DNA from: Globisporangium splendens
Taxonomy: Eukaryota; Oomycota; Peronosporomycetes; Pythiales; Pythiaceae
Length of the DNA: 64,000 nucleotides
NCBI GenBank assembly: GCA_006386115.1
Contig: VFIW01000005.1
Location: 248,001-312,000, forward strand
Reading direction: 5' to 3'
Below, in pieces: positions 1-10,935 of the stretch (position 1 is its first letter; each line of letters opens with the position of its first letter). The notes under the pieces are model-generated. The model did not search any database. It saw only the letters and a list, made by a program, of their open reading frames with translations, and had not been told where the DNA came from. A program made the translations under genes and the position numbers.

Positions 1-3000
1 GCACAGCGCGAGTCTGTACTCGAACTTCCAGTGGACGTTGCGCAACGAGTACGTCGTTCCTAGTCTTCTCACGTCAGCGTTGAAGGCACCAGAGGGCAGT
101 GAGGGAGATGCTTCAGAAGGTGTCGTAGATGTGGACATTGCGTACTGCACGACGGATCTGCTGCTGCTCCAGGGAACGACCGAGAAGACACGCGAGAACG
201 TGTCGACGTGGATCTCGCTGCCCACGCACCAGGGACTCGACGAAGACGTCGCGGCGACGGCGCACATCGTGCACTACCTCTCGCTACATGGCAACGAGAA
301 GATCGAGCGTGTCGTGCAGAGCACAGCGCGACAAAAGAGTGTGAAAAACCAGTCGGACGGCGGCAGTGACGACGCCCAGGTCATCTACATGCTGCAGACG
401 CAGCATCATGTGTACGAGTGCCGTCCGCAGTGGTCGCGGCTGGCGCTTTTCAAGACGCTGTGCACCCAGAGCATCGCGCTCCGGGATGCGCTCTCGATTG
501 GGTATGCGCTGGGCATCGACATGGCGTCGTTGTGCCAAGTCGTGGCCGAGACGCTGTGCGAACGCATCCACGAGGGCAAAGTGTCGGTGCTTGACGACCC
601 GAAGATCATGAAATGGATCCGCGATCTTTACGAAGTCTCGCGCGTGATGCCGTCGACGGCTGTGGAGCAGTTGACGTCGATCGGCGGTGCATCGCATGCG
701 ATCGCGTATGCGCAGCAGCTCTTGTCGAGGTCGTCATCGGGAGCAGGAGCGAGTGAGTCGACGCCAACGATGGTGGCAATGCCATTCGTTGACAAGTACG
801 AGCGGCAACGCGTCGCCGTGCTGCTGCTTCACCTTGTGCTACAGGAGCAATTACGCGCCAACAATGGATCAGTCTCGACTACTCTTGGGCTTGATGATGG
901 AGATAACAAGGACGACGTCGATGTTGACAGTCAAACGGACCAGGACACAAGCGACCAACAGCAGGCAAACGAGAAATGGCTGATCGAATTCTTAGCTACA
1001 AGTCCAAACTACGACACGGAGGACATTGTGGACGCGTGCCTGGCGCACCAGCAGGTCGAGAAAGCCGTGTTGGTTGGCCGGAGCCGCCAGGAAGTGCAGC
1101 TCGTGCTTCAAAAGATCATTGGTGCTGGATTGGCGTCGTTTGTGTCGTTGGATGCGCTGCGCACGCTTGTAGCTTCGGGGTTCGCGTCGGAGCTCACGGC
1201 GCCAGCGAATCGACTGATTCTGCGTGCATTTCCGCTGGAGGTGCAAGTGCAAGTGATGCTCGCGTACCCGCCTGCGATTCTTGCGCAACGCGACTGGCTG
1301 GTGCGCAATCTTGCATCGCTACGTGTCGGCCAATGTCGACAACTCGCGAAATGCGTGGATCCTAGAGAAGAAAACTCGGTACTTTCAGTGGAGAACGAAG
1401 CTGATGGGTCTAAATGCAACTATGGCTCTACTGAATGGGACGCTGTGGATGCCTCATCGTCGGAACGAATGCGAGCGACGCCCGAAGAGCGAGTCGAGCT
1501 GTTCCTCACGCTGGTGCTGCATCTCAACAGCAGTGTTTGTGTGAATGTCGAAGACGACGCAACAGATTTAGACAGCCAGCTATTAGCGCTTGTCATTGGA
1601 AATGACGACAATGAAGGCGAAGCGGGTGATGAAGCGCTTCACGTGGAGGTTGACTACTCTCAACCGATGCTTGAGCAGCTTCTAAAGGAGTTTGCGAATC
1701 GATACCGCCCACCAGTGATGGTCGCGCGATGTGCGGATTATGGCAACTGGACAGCAGCTGCGAGTATCTATGAAGCGCATGGCGAGCTCGTGGAAGCCGT
1801 GGAAGCGCGACTTCAGTCCCACAAGGTGCTGCGTCGGGTTGCATCTTCTCCGCCGTCGTCTGCTATGTCGTCGTCGTCGTTTGCTGCGCTTCGTCGTCGC
1901 CGCCAGTCATCTGATGCATCTGTCGACAGCACCAGGACGGACGTCTCCATCGGTGAAATCTCGGACGAGTCCGAGTTCCAGGACGCGATGCGCGAAGAGC
2001 TTTTCGAGTTGCTGCACTCGCTCGTCGTCCAGCGACATCGCCGCAACGAGAAGAACGCACACATGGTGGCGACGAACGACGCGATGAAAGCTGCAATTCT
2101 TGCGCGGTTGCTCGTGAAATGGTTTGAGTACGGACTGCCCAAGACCGAGCTCGAGGTGTTTCTCATTGATCCGAACGTGTATCCGCATGTGTCGTCGCTC
2201 TTGGCCAAGATCTTTTTCCTCGAGGTCGTGGAAGAGATCGGTGGCGATCCATCGTCGATGGCGGGCAGCAGCACTAATGGCAGTACAACTCGCAGCTTCT
2301 TTGAGGATCGCGACAAGGAATGGGTGCGCAAGTGCCATCATCTGCCGTTCTCGGGTCAGTTCCTTTTCCATGTCTGCGTGTCGTTCCTGAACGAAAGCGA
2401 TAGCAACGACTCCAGCGGGACTTTGTCGTCTTCCTCTTCATCGTCACCAAGCAGTTCCGTGCACACGAACAGCAACAATGCGATCACGCAGCGGCTCTTG
2501 TCGCTCGTTAAAGCTAATGTGCTCTCGAATGATCTGAGTCTGCCGGTCGTGAAGATCGAACCGCATGGAGCCCAGACACTCGGCAAAAGCGATCCGCTCG
2601 AGACCCACGTCAAGGTGTTCACATGCGGCCACGTGTTCCCGAAGCGCGTGTTTGACGAAGAGATCGTCGTCGAGTTTGAGAAGCGCATGCACACGCTGCC
2701 GATGCCGCTGTTCTCCACGAAGCACGTGCTGCTGCGCGAGTTCAACAAGCGCAACACGATGGAGACGCCGTGCCCGATCTGCGCGTTCAACAAGATCAGC
2801 ACTTTAATCGACCAGCACCAGAAGCTCAAGAAGAGCAGCACTACGACTGCGACTACAGCTCGAATTGGAGCAACGCCAACGGAGCATGCAGGCACCGTCG
2901 GAAAGAAGGTTCATCCACCGCAGACGCAGGTCCCATACTACTTTCTCCATGCGCCAAAGGGCCAGCAGCAACAACAGCAACAGCTCCATCAGCAGTACCA

Positions 3001-3088
3001 TCACCAGGCCAGACGCAACAGCCACGTGGCAGACGACCACCAGCAGAGATGGCGCCATGAGCCATGGGAATGGCGCGCCACTGCTTAA
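1..3088 (+). CDS. Large protein with C-terminal zinc-binding (RING-like) segment, 5' truncated
   Basis: The reading frame is open from the left edge of the window, so the true start lies upstream; the visible part is about 1,028 residues ending at TAA 3086-3088. Most of it is helical and Leu-rich, like an alpha-solenoid trafficking or scaffold protein. It is broken by low-complexity Ser/Asp/Gln stretches near residues 280-310, 620-650 and 810-830. Near the C-terminus a Cys/His cluster (FTCGHVFP, then PCPICAF about 50 residues later) has the spacing of a degenerate RING or zinc knuckle. The tail is Gln/His-rich (QQQQQQ). The architecture of helical body plus C-terminal RING recalls Vps8/Vps41-type proteins, but I do not recognise the family and assign no function. 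It converges with SPB1 165 bp away. Confidence 0.75.
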   Translation, partial: HSASLYSNFQWTLRNEYVVPSLLTSALKAPEGSEGDASEGVVDVDIAYCTTDLLLLQGTTEKTRENVSTWISLPTHQGLDEDVAATAHIVHYLSLHGNEKIERVVQSTARQKSVKNQSDGGSDDAQVIYMLQTQHHVYECRPQWSRLALFKTLCTQSIALRDALSIGYALGIDMASLCQVVAETLCERIHEGKVSVLDDPKIMKWIRDLYEVSRVMPSTAVEQLTSIGGASHAIAYAQQLLSRSSSGAGASESTPTMVAMPFVDKYERQRVAVLLLHLVLQEQLRANNGSVSTTLGLDDGDNKDDVDVDSQTDQDTSDQQQANEKWLIEFLATSPNYDTEDIVDACLAHQQVEKAVLVGRSRQEVQLVLQKIIGAGLASFVSLDALRTLVASGFASELTAPANRLILRAFPLEVQVQVMLAYPPAILAQRDWLVRNLASLRVGQCRQLAKCVDPREENSVLSVENEADGSKCNYGSTEWDAVDASSSERMRATPEERVELFLTLVLHLNSSVCVNVEDDATDLDSQLLALVIGNDDNEGEAGDEALHVEVDYSQPMLEQLLKEFANRYRPPVMVARCADYGNWTAAASIYEAHGELVEAVEARLQSHKVLRRVASSPPSSAMSSSSFAALRRRRQSSDASVDSTRTDVSIGEISDESEFQDAMREELFELLHSLVVQRHRRNEKNAHMVATNDAMKAAILARLLVKWFEYGLPKTELEVFLIDPNVYPHVSSLLAKIFFLEVVEEIGGDPSSMAGSSTNGSTTRSFFEDRDKEWVRKCHHLPFSGQFLFHVCVSFLNESDSNDSSGTLSSSSSSSPSSSVHTNSNNAITQRLLSLVKANVLSNDLSLPVVKIEPHGAQTLGKSDPLETHVKVFTCGHVFPKRVFDEEIVVEFEKRMHTLPMPLFSTKHVLLREFNKRNTMETPCPICAFNKISTLIDQHQKLKKSSTTTATTARIGATPTEHAGTVGKKVHPPQTQVPYYFLHAPKGQQQQQQQLHQQYHHQARRNSHVADDHQQRWRHEPWEWRATA

Positions 3089-3252
3089 CACTCGAGCCAA
3101 ATGGATGCCAAACATGCACAATTTCGAGATCGCGAAGATGCAAGTTGGTTGATGGTTGAGACGGCTTTCTCTATTAATGATCACTATAAATTAAAAAATG
3201 GTGACAAAAGGCAAAACTGCGTAGGCGCAAACACCACCAACAAGCTAAAAGC

Positions 3253-6200
3253 TTATCTCTTTGGCTTGCGACCGCGCTTGGCGCGGATCTTCTCGTTGCG
3301 CTTGTCCTTCTTCATACGCACATCGACCAGCTTGACCTTGCCGCTTGGCTTCTTGCCCGCCGACTGCGCCGTGTTGGATTTGCCACCGCGACGCGACACG
3401 ACATACACCTTGTTCTGCTTCTTCATCTTGGCGCCCTTCATCGCCTTGTCGATCGCCTTCAGCTTCTCGCGCGTCGACATGTCTGGCAAGTTGGCAATAT
3501 CCGTCGCCTTCTTCTTCGCGGCCTTGAGCTTCTTCAGCTGCTGCCGCTGCTTGCGACCGCGGGCTTCCGCCACCTTCTTCACAGGCTTAGTGGCCATTTC
3601 CATAAAGCGCTCACGCATTTGCGCCATGATCTCCTTCGAGATCGGGATCTGAGGACGGTAGTGCTTCTCTTCGTCATCGCAGAACCAGTCGGGCAAATCG
3701 GCGCTGTCGTTCCACGCATAACGGTTGTAACTCGCATCGATGATGTCCTTGCCCTTGGACTTTTGCACCATCATCGTCGCCAGACCAAGCGCACGTGCGC
3801 GGTCTTCAGCGTCGTAGTCTTCCTGGTCCGAGTCGTACTTGCGCTCGTCCATGATCGGCAGTTCGTTGTCGGCTGGTGCCTGGACGACTTCGAAGGCATT
3901 GTCCTTGGCACCGACGGTCAAGTCGTTCTTCAAAGCATTGCCCATACCAGAGCGGATCAGAGCCTTGGTCTCGGCCGACACCTTGTCATCTTCACCGTCA
4001 CTGTTCATGTTCACCTCATCGTCCGAGTCGTGGATCGGCTGGACGTCAAAGTCCGTGCCAAACTCCATCTCGTAGTCCTTTTCTTCCTTCTTCTGCTTCT
4101 TCGCCGCACGACGCTCTTGACGTTCCTTGGCAGCCTTACGCTTCTCCTTACGGATCTCCTTGTCGGTCTTCGGCATCGTCGGCAGCACGAGACTCTCCTT
4201 TTCATCGACGCCTTCGAACAGCTTGTTGCCGGAGAACCAGCGAGACACCGAGGCGCTCGCCTTCTCTGGGAACTTGAGCGAGACATTGAGCTTGTCATCT
4301 TCTTCATCCGAGTCCCAGTCGTCAGAACTCTGTTACACGAAACAGGAGGACAACATCAGCACTCGATAGCTCTCAAACATCATGCAAGTCACACACACTG
4401 TACAGATAAATGGGTTGTCGGATGCACATAGGACCGAACTCTCATCAAGATCAAGCGAGTGCGGTCAGACATCGAGGCAATCCAAGTTCGTGTGCCCCAT
4501 TTTAGACAACTGAACATGAGTACGGTAGAACCCGGAACAGATAACACGAATGGGGGGATGCATACACACACATACAAAAATTCACACCAAATACAAAACG
4601 CACCTCTTCCGCGTTGATCATCTTGTGATACGCCTTGGTGTCGCCATCGTACATCTCGGCATCCTGAACCAAAGCTTCACCCGCAAGCGCGCGCTTGGCA
4701 ATCTTGGTACGCTTCACAGCCTTGCGCGTCTTGACATCGTCACCTCGGCGCGTGAGGAAATCATCGTACAGCTTGTCCATTTGCGACTCGAGAAGCTCCT
4801 CGTACTCATCGTCAGAGTCCGCAAGCTCGTCGCGCTCGTCCTCCTCTTCGTCGGCTTCTTGCTCCGACTCGGATGACGATGCAACGGCGTTCTCGAGTTC
4901 GTCGACCTTGGACTTGGACAACTTGAGCTCCGAGATGCTGAACGCCGACTCGGCTTCCGTCACGTCAATGCCCTCGGCGTCCATGCCCAAAGCAGAACGG
5001 ATGCGCAGCTTCTGCTTTTTCTCGCGTTCCTATAATGTGAAAATAGACAACATTGTTAGCATCTTGATGCACAAAGCCTTGGTTTATACACACACATGCA
5101 TATGCATTGCATTCACAGGAATGTCTGAGCACAAGAACGATTAAAGGCAATATGGTTCGGAGAGCCCTAATAGCTGAAGGCTGCAATAATTTCCATCTAG
5201 GCAGCTTCAATAGCCGGTCTGTTCAAGGACCAGTCCACATCAAATGGCATTGAAGGGGGCTTTGGATTGCCGCCAAACAGAACACACTCACATGCAAATA
5301 CAAATGCCACACACGGCAATAAATACATATATACACATGAAGAAAAAATGTTCATCCCAAATCGACCGCCGTTCACACTTCACAGGTGAAGGTAGGATAG
5401 GGAGATAAAGATTCATATAGGCGCGTAACGGGGGTCAGGAGGGTTAATCCTAAACATGCCCAACGCGAGTTGATGACAAGGACCACTGGGATACGCCAAG
5501 CACACTCACACACATATATGCAAACACGCTCCACATGCACATGCAGAATGTGGCACCATACCTTCTTCTTTTCACGCTTCTTCTTGGCGAGCACGTTGGC
5601 GCGCAACTGGGCCAATTCTTCACGCACCAGTGCGTCCTTCTCCTTCTCCGTGAGTTCGCGTTCCGGTTCCTTCGTTGGCAACGGAACAGCTTCAGCTTCC
5701 TCTTCTGGAGCGTTCTGCTTCAGGAGCTCGTCCTTGTACTTGAGCATCTTGAGACGCCATTTCAAAAGCATCTTGAAATCCGCCTTCCCAAGAACCTATA
5801 AGCATACAACATTGGCACAACGTTAGATCAGAAATGCCTCGATCAAGCTGGTCGGAGACTGCCGGCCACTGAAAGAGACAAGAGACTGAAGTCTGGTTGG
5901 ATGGGATCAGACTGCACTGAGTGCGTTTTCGCATCGTGTGCCACCGACTGGCTTCCAGTGGGTTTCCCAGAAATTAATCTGGCATCTGGAACAACAGTGG
6001 GACTCAGACGTGGTAGCTTACTCCTCACTTCCGCACACAACTGCGGACTCCAGGTCTCGTGGCTTTCAGCGTGGCCGTGGTCTCCATTCGCATCCAAATG
6101 AGAGCTAGTGTGCAGCATTATACATACCTTGAGATCCTTCAGGCACGTCGTGACTTCGTCCGAAGTTGCTGGGTGGTCGCGGTACACATCGTCCTCAGGG

Positions 6201-7365
6201 CGAAAGTGGATCGCAGTGGCATCCGTGAGCAAACGAATTGGATCCGCGGCGTCAACGAACTGCGACACCGACGTCTCGTTGGTCAACGACATACCAAGCG
6301 CTTCATCGTAGCCTACAAAGAGCAAATTGAACAAATGATTAGCATATTTGTCCGGACCGTTCTCTTCAATGCACACACACACACACACACATGCAGAATA
6401 TGCAATGGGAGATTGTCATAGTTCTCACTCCCGCAGACAGCAAAGAGCCCTCCTCACCCCTAACCTGGACCGAAGCCCACGACAGAAGATCGGAAGACAT
6501 GTCCTGCCTGAGAGAGTGCTTGATTTCGCTATAGGCTACAAGTAGCGCTAGCGACCAACGGATGCGGAATGGTTCGCTAGAGACTCTAGAGAATGCAGCC
6601 AACACACACACATACACATATGCAAACAATAAAGAAAGAAAACGCACCTTCACGATGACGCTTGCGGTCACCGAACTTGGGGTGGAAGATCGTGATGCTC
6701 TTCTCCTGCTGGTCCACTTGGTCGAAGACGTACTTTGGGTCGAACATCTTGGCGTCGATCGAGTGCGGCGCCAGGTAGTCCTCACACACGACGAAGATCT
6801 CGGCCGACTCGTTACGCGACGACAGCGGCTTGGTCGCGCTCACCTTCTTGAACAGCTGCTTGAACACCCACAGCAGCGCATTGTAATCCTGAGAACGGAA
6901 CACCTTACTCACGAAAGTACCGCCGCGGCCCATGACGTCGACCGCGAGCTTGAGCGCCACCAGCGCCAGCTCGTTCTGCACGTACGCATCCTTCGTGTAC
7001 TCGGCACCGACGTTCGGCGCACCATCGCAGAGCACGACGTCGGCTTGCCAGCTCTGCATCTCTTGCTTGATGATCTGGCGACACTTGGTAGTCGTGATAT
7101 CGCACTGGAACGTCTTCACGCCGCGGATCGGACGGATCGGCAGCAGGTCGATGCCGATGATGATGCTCGACGCCGGCATGTACTTGGCCGCGACCTGGCA
7201 CCAGCCGCCGGGAGCGGCACACAGATCGATGCACACCTTGGCTGTCGACAGAAAGTCATACTTCTTGTTCAGCTGGATGAGCTTGAACGCCGACCGCGCG
7301 CGGTATCCCTGCTGCCGCGCGAGGTTGTAGTATTTGTCCTTATCGTGTTTCTTGCGCTTCACCAT
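3253..7365 (-). CDS. SPB1: SPB1/FTSJ3-type 2'-O-ribose rRNA methyltransferase
   Basis: Five exons: 7365-6648, 6312-6128, 5795-5562, 5029-4604, 4329-3253; 879 aa, close to yeast Spb1. All junctions are GT-AG and keep the frame. The N-terminal FtsJ domain shows the SAM site (DLCAAPGGW) and the K-D-K-E tetrad (K in RSAFKL, D in CDGAPN, K in VSKVFRS, E in ESAEIFVV). A central helical region and acidic stretches follow ([13 protein letters not shown]). The C-terminus is the very basic Spb1_C domain ending KRGRKPKR. By family, the protein is nucleolar, part of pre-60S particles, and methylates the A-loop guanosine of large-subunit rRNA. The four introns are 274-532 nt, far longer than the 60-110 nt usual here, and contain hairpin-rich sequence (see ncRNA entries). 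The start is the first ATG before the [13 protein letters not shown] signature. Confidence 0.93.
4413..4557 (-). ncRNA. Candidate H/ACA box snoRNA in SPB1 intron 4
   Basis: On the host-gene strand the intron holds a two-hairpin unit of about 145 nt. The 5' hairpin closes with CCCCATT/AATGGGG, and an H box ACACGA follows one nucleotide after the stem. The 3' hairpin has a lower GGAT/ATCC stem and an upper GACCG/CGGTC stem, then ACA one nucleotide after the stem and three nucleotides before the proposed 3' end. The distance from the upper stem to ACA is 13 nt and from the 5' upper stem to the H box about 16 nt, matching the H/ACA pocket rule. Intron-hosted snoRNAs in ribosome-biogenesis genes are common. 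Target uridines were not worked out and expression is unknown. Confidence 0.55.
6371..6391. repeat. (CA)n microsatellite in SPB1 intron 1
   Basis: Ten CA dinucleotides in a row. Shorter CA-rich tracts sit near the edges of the other SPB1 introns (around 4390, 4562, 5090, 5505 and 6603). Confidence 0.85.
6411..6600 (-). ncRNA. Possible second H/ACA-like RNA in SPB1 intron 1
   Basis: On the minus strand a lower stem GGCTGC/GTAGCC encloses an upper stem CTAGCGAACC/GGTCGCTAG (one bulged A). An ATAGCG element lies 15 nt beyond the upper stem, an imperfect H box (last base G instead of A). A second, longer hairpin has an upper stem GCAGGAC/GTCTGC and an outer stem CACTC/GAGTG, with ACA 16 nt after the upper stem. 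The 3' hairpin is longer than usual and the H box is off-consensus, so this is weaker than the intron 4 candidate. Confidence 0.35.
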
Positions 7366-7835
7366 CGCGGCTGCTGCTGATGCAGGCAGGAGATTGCTTC
7401 CCACAACCGGCGAATTAGCAAATGATCCTGCTGGTGGCGCAGGCGGCGCTCTTCGCGCGAGCCGCGTGGGATTGACTGGCTGTGGCCACCAAGCGCCGCG
7501 CACACCTCGATAAAACCGCGACAAAAGGCAAACAGAGAGGGAAAAAAACCTTAGGGACTTGGAAAAGGAGAAGCCACCCGGAACCAACCATTTGGGTTGT
7601 GAAACGCTGCAAACGGCAGTTTGTGTGCGAAAAGCACAGATGAGGTTAAAATGTTTTAGATATGAATGCCTGTTTAAATTATTGTTTTGGGGCAAATTGA
7701 TGACGGGGCAAACTGGTGAATGCCCCAGTCAATGTGATCTTTTCGAAGGGTTGTTGCACAATGGATAAAGCCACATGTACTTTGGTCAGATCAGCTCCAG
7801 ATTCTAGAAAGACAGAGAGCACAAGGCTCTCTCAG
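7366..7835. other. Intergenic: SPB1 promoter side and carbonic anhydrase 3' side
   Basis: 470 bp between the SPB1 start and the stop of the next minus-strand gene. The part near SPB1 is GC-rich with Ala/Pro-like codons and no credible ORF. The part near 7640-7780 is AT-rich. No conserved element was recognised. Confidence 0.5.
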
Positions 7836-8931
7836 TTAATGGACGACGGCTCGGTTGTTGAAGTACTCGACTACCTTGGCGATAGGAACGACCTTCGGGT
7901 CGCTCGTGTTGCTCTGCGCGAATGAGATCGCGCGGTCGACCTCGGTCTCACTGAACAGCAGCGGCTCGTGGAGCATCGCCTTCTTGAGGTACTTGACGCT
8001 GATCAACCCCGACTCTTCTTCGTGGCTCTTCGACAACGCCTTGATCATGTTGGCCTGAAGCTGCTCGCGACGGAGACTCGACGGTTCGGCGCTGTTGAAC
8101 GAGTGCAGCTTGTACACCGAGCTGTACTTCTTGATGTACGACTTGAAATCGACGTCGAGCTCTTTCAGTTCACCGTCCTTGAGGTTGTACACGAGACCAT
8201 GGATGCGTGGGAAGCCGTACTTGGCTTGGTGGCGCTGCACGAGGCCGATCTTGAAGATGTTGATGCACTGCTCGATCGTGTTGAGCTCGATCATGCGGTT
8301 CAGTCGGTCTTCCGAGTCGTCGATCTCGAGCAATTCATCGTGGTGCAGTCGGCACACTGGTTATTTCATTGACACATGAACAAAGGAACATAACAGTCAG
8401 TGGTATTAGCACTAGTTCACAGCAAAAGACTGCTTTGTTCGCACCATCACGGATGTTGCGCAGCCAGTTGTCCAAAAGTCCCAACGACTGGTTCGCCATG
8501 GCCGCACGCACGCCACCACAGCCGTAGTGGCCGCAGACGATGATATCCTTGACCTTCAGGTGCTCGACGGCGTACTGCACGACTGCCAAGCTGCTGACAT
8601 CATTGCTCACGACCATGTTGGCGACGTTGCGGTGCACAAACATCTCACCGGGGGCGAGACCCGTGATCTCTTCAGCAGGCACACGCGAGTCCGAGCAGCC
8701 GATCCAGAGATACTGCGGGTGCTGACCCTTGGACGTCTTGTCAAAGTAGTCTGGATCCAACAGCTTCTTGCCCTCGCGCCACTTCTTGTTGTTCTCAAAG
8801 AGCCGCTCGAGCGACTTGGTCTCGCCGAACAGCGAGCGCACTTGCTGCGCCGGCGGGACGAGCAGCAGGGCAGGCGATGCGCGCGGCAGGCGCAGCGCGG
8901 CGGTCGAGCGGAGCACTGCGTGGCGGAACAT
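7836..8931 (-). CDS. Beta-carbonic anhydrase, probably mitochondrial (copy 1)
   Basis: Two exons, 8931-8445 and 8356-7836, giving 335 aa; the 88-nt intron splits a codon after the IRDG motif. The first ~35 residues are rich in Arg, Ala and Leu without acidic residues, a likely mitochondrial presequence. The zinc site of beta-class enzymes is complete: Cys79 and Asp81-Arg83 in CSDSR, His135 and Cys138 in HYGCGG. The enzyme interconverts CO2 and bicarbonate. It is longer than bacterial enzymes (~220 aa) because of a ~90-residue C-terminal extension, shared with the two paralogues here, that looks like a degenerate EF-hand pair (see findings). It is divergent from copy 2 over 559 bp. Confidence 0.93.
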
Positions 8932-9490
8932 GGCGATCTGCTGATTGAGTGGAAGGATGAGAGCGTGGGGAGTGGTCTGTGCGGCTGCGCGCTAATGCGT
9001 GAATGACGCAATGGCGCTGGTCCGTGACGATGGGGGTTGGGGATGCGTCTGCAGCCGTCGAATGCTCCACAATGCTCTTGTGGTCAGACGCAACGTTGAA
9101 GAGTTCGTTGTGCGGTCTTTGTCTGTTTAACAAATCTTGTCGAAAAACAAGGTTTTTCTGCGGCTCAGATCTCGATTTGCATACAATTTGCAGTATGCGC
9201 AATATTAAAAACCTCGTTTTTCTGATGAAGGCACGGTCGCATAGAAACGCAGCTGCAACAGAATGATGGTCTCTTTCCATGGATACGATGACGCAACAGA
9301 CGTGGCGACGCTTCAGTGAAGCTGCTGTCGGAGCTGCTCGCGAATGACGTAACGGCTGCTGAATCACCACCGAAGCGTCGCAATGCATGCTCGGCGGTGG
9401 TTGCACGGCGATTCCCTCGTCTAGTCGTGGCCGTGCGCTTGCAGATTGAGATTGCATAACGCGGACGGAGGCTCGCAATTGCCGCAAATC
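8932..9490. promoter_or_regulatory. Divergent promoter region between two carbonic anhydrase genes
   Basis: 559 bp separate the two start codons, which point away from each other. Around 9134-9221 lies an imperfect inverted repeat: GAAAAACAAGGTTTTT and, about 55 bp on, the reverse complement of GAAAAACGAGGTTTTT. This is either a small MITE-like element or a palindromic regulatory site. No TATA box is obvious. Confidence 0.5.
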
Positions 9491-10764
9491 ATGGATGCCC
9501 AGCAGGCGAGATGCAATGACGCTGCTGCTGGTGGCGATGGTGATGGTGATTCAGCAGCCCCAACTCCAAACGGAGGCACAGATCTCATCACGCTCAACGT
9601 CCACTCGATCCCAGCCATGGCATCGCCGGATCCATCTCCGCCGGCATCGCCATCGTCGAGTCACCATCGGAACAACAGTCTGAGCAGTGCGAGCGTCAAG
9701 TACTGTACGACGTCGCCGAAGCACTACCACGAGATCTGCCACTCGCACGACGCGACGTCGATCCAGCACTTGTTCGACAGCAACAGGAAGCGGCACGAAA
9801 AGAAACAGAAGAACGACGCCGCGTTTTTCGAGCGTACTGCTGAGAAGCAGACGCCGCGGTACCTCTGGATTGGCTGCTCGGACTCGCGCGTGCCTGCCGA
9901 GGAGATCACGGGCTTGCGTCCAGGTGAGATGTTCGTGCATCGCAATGTCGCGAACCTCATCGTTAGCAATGACATCAGCAGCTTATCGGTCATCCAGTTC
10001 GCCGTCGAGAAGCTCAAGGTCAAGGACATCATCATCTGCGGCCACTATGGATGTGGTGGCGTGCGCGCGGCCATGGAGAACAAGCAGCTCGGCTTGCTCG
10101 ACAACTGGTTGTGCAACATTCAAGATGGTGAGTTGCGAATTATCTCGTTCATGCTGCATCGCTAGACTTTGTCTTATGCTCTGAGTACTCAATCTTGGAA
10201 TGCGTGTGCGCTCAACCAGTGTGTCGGCTGCATCAATCGGAGCTCCTCAAAATCCCCAACGAGCGACAGCGGTTCCACCGCATCGTGGAGCTCAACATCG
10301 TCGAGCAGTGCCTCAACGCCTTCAAGGTCAACATGGTGCAGCGCAACCAGCAGAAGTACGGCTTCCCGATGATCCATGGCCTCGTCTACGACATCCACTC
10401 GGGCGTGCTCAAACAGCTCGACATCGACTACCAGGGGTATTTGAAGCAGTACAGCGGCATCTACCGTTTGCATGCGTTCCACACGGACGAGTTCCCGCCG
10501 ACCATCCAGCAAATGCGCCGCAATATGATCCAGAGTCTCGCTGAGGAGCACCAGGAAGACGACGACGGCACCATCAGTGTCCGGTACATTTCGCGCGTGC
10601 TGAAGTCTGAATCTGATCTGTTCTCGCCAGAAGAAGTAGACTCGAGCATCGACTTTGCACGATCAGAGGTGGGCGATCCAGCGACTCCATTCATAAAAAT
10701 CGAGTCGCTCATAGAGTTTTCCGTGCCGCGTACGACGCCTGATGACGCGGAAAGCAGCACATAA
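9491..10764 (+). CDS. Beta-carbonic anhydrase, probably cytosolic (copy 2)
   Basis: Two exons, 9491-10127 and 10220-10764, giving 393 aa. The intron has the same position and phase (codon split after the DG of IQDG) as in the other two copies, so all three descend from one ancestor. The start is the first ATG; the codon 45 bp upstream that opens the frame is TTG. The N-terminus is a 110-residue Ser/Pro/Asp-rich extension with no presequence character, suggesting a cytosolic or regulated form. Zinc ligands are Cys129, Asp131, His185 and Cys188. The C-terminal extension is conserved. An AATAAA-like signal lies about 10 bp after the stop (GAAATAAAG). Confidence 0.92.
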
Positions 10765-10935
10765 TAAGGATGAAATAAAGAATACAAAAAAGTGGTTACT
10801 GCTTGTGCGTGCATCTCTACGTGATCAACGCTGGTCCTTCGAATAGAACCGCATCATGCGAGACAAGTTGCCTTTAGCAGCGCACGACCGACTTGTCAAT
10901 CAGTACCATACCGCTAGGCAAAAGCTGCTGCGTTC

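Noticed and set aside
5461..5490. C-box-like TTGATGACA in SPB1 intron 3 as a C/D snoRNA
   Set aside because: It lies on the strand opposite to the host transcript and has no matching D box and terminal stem.
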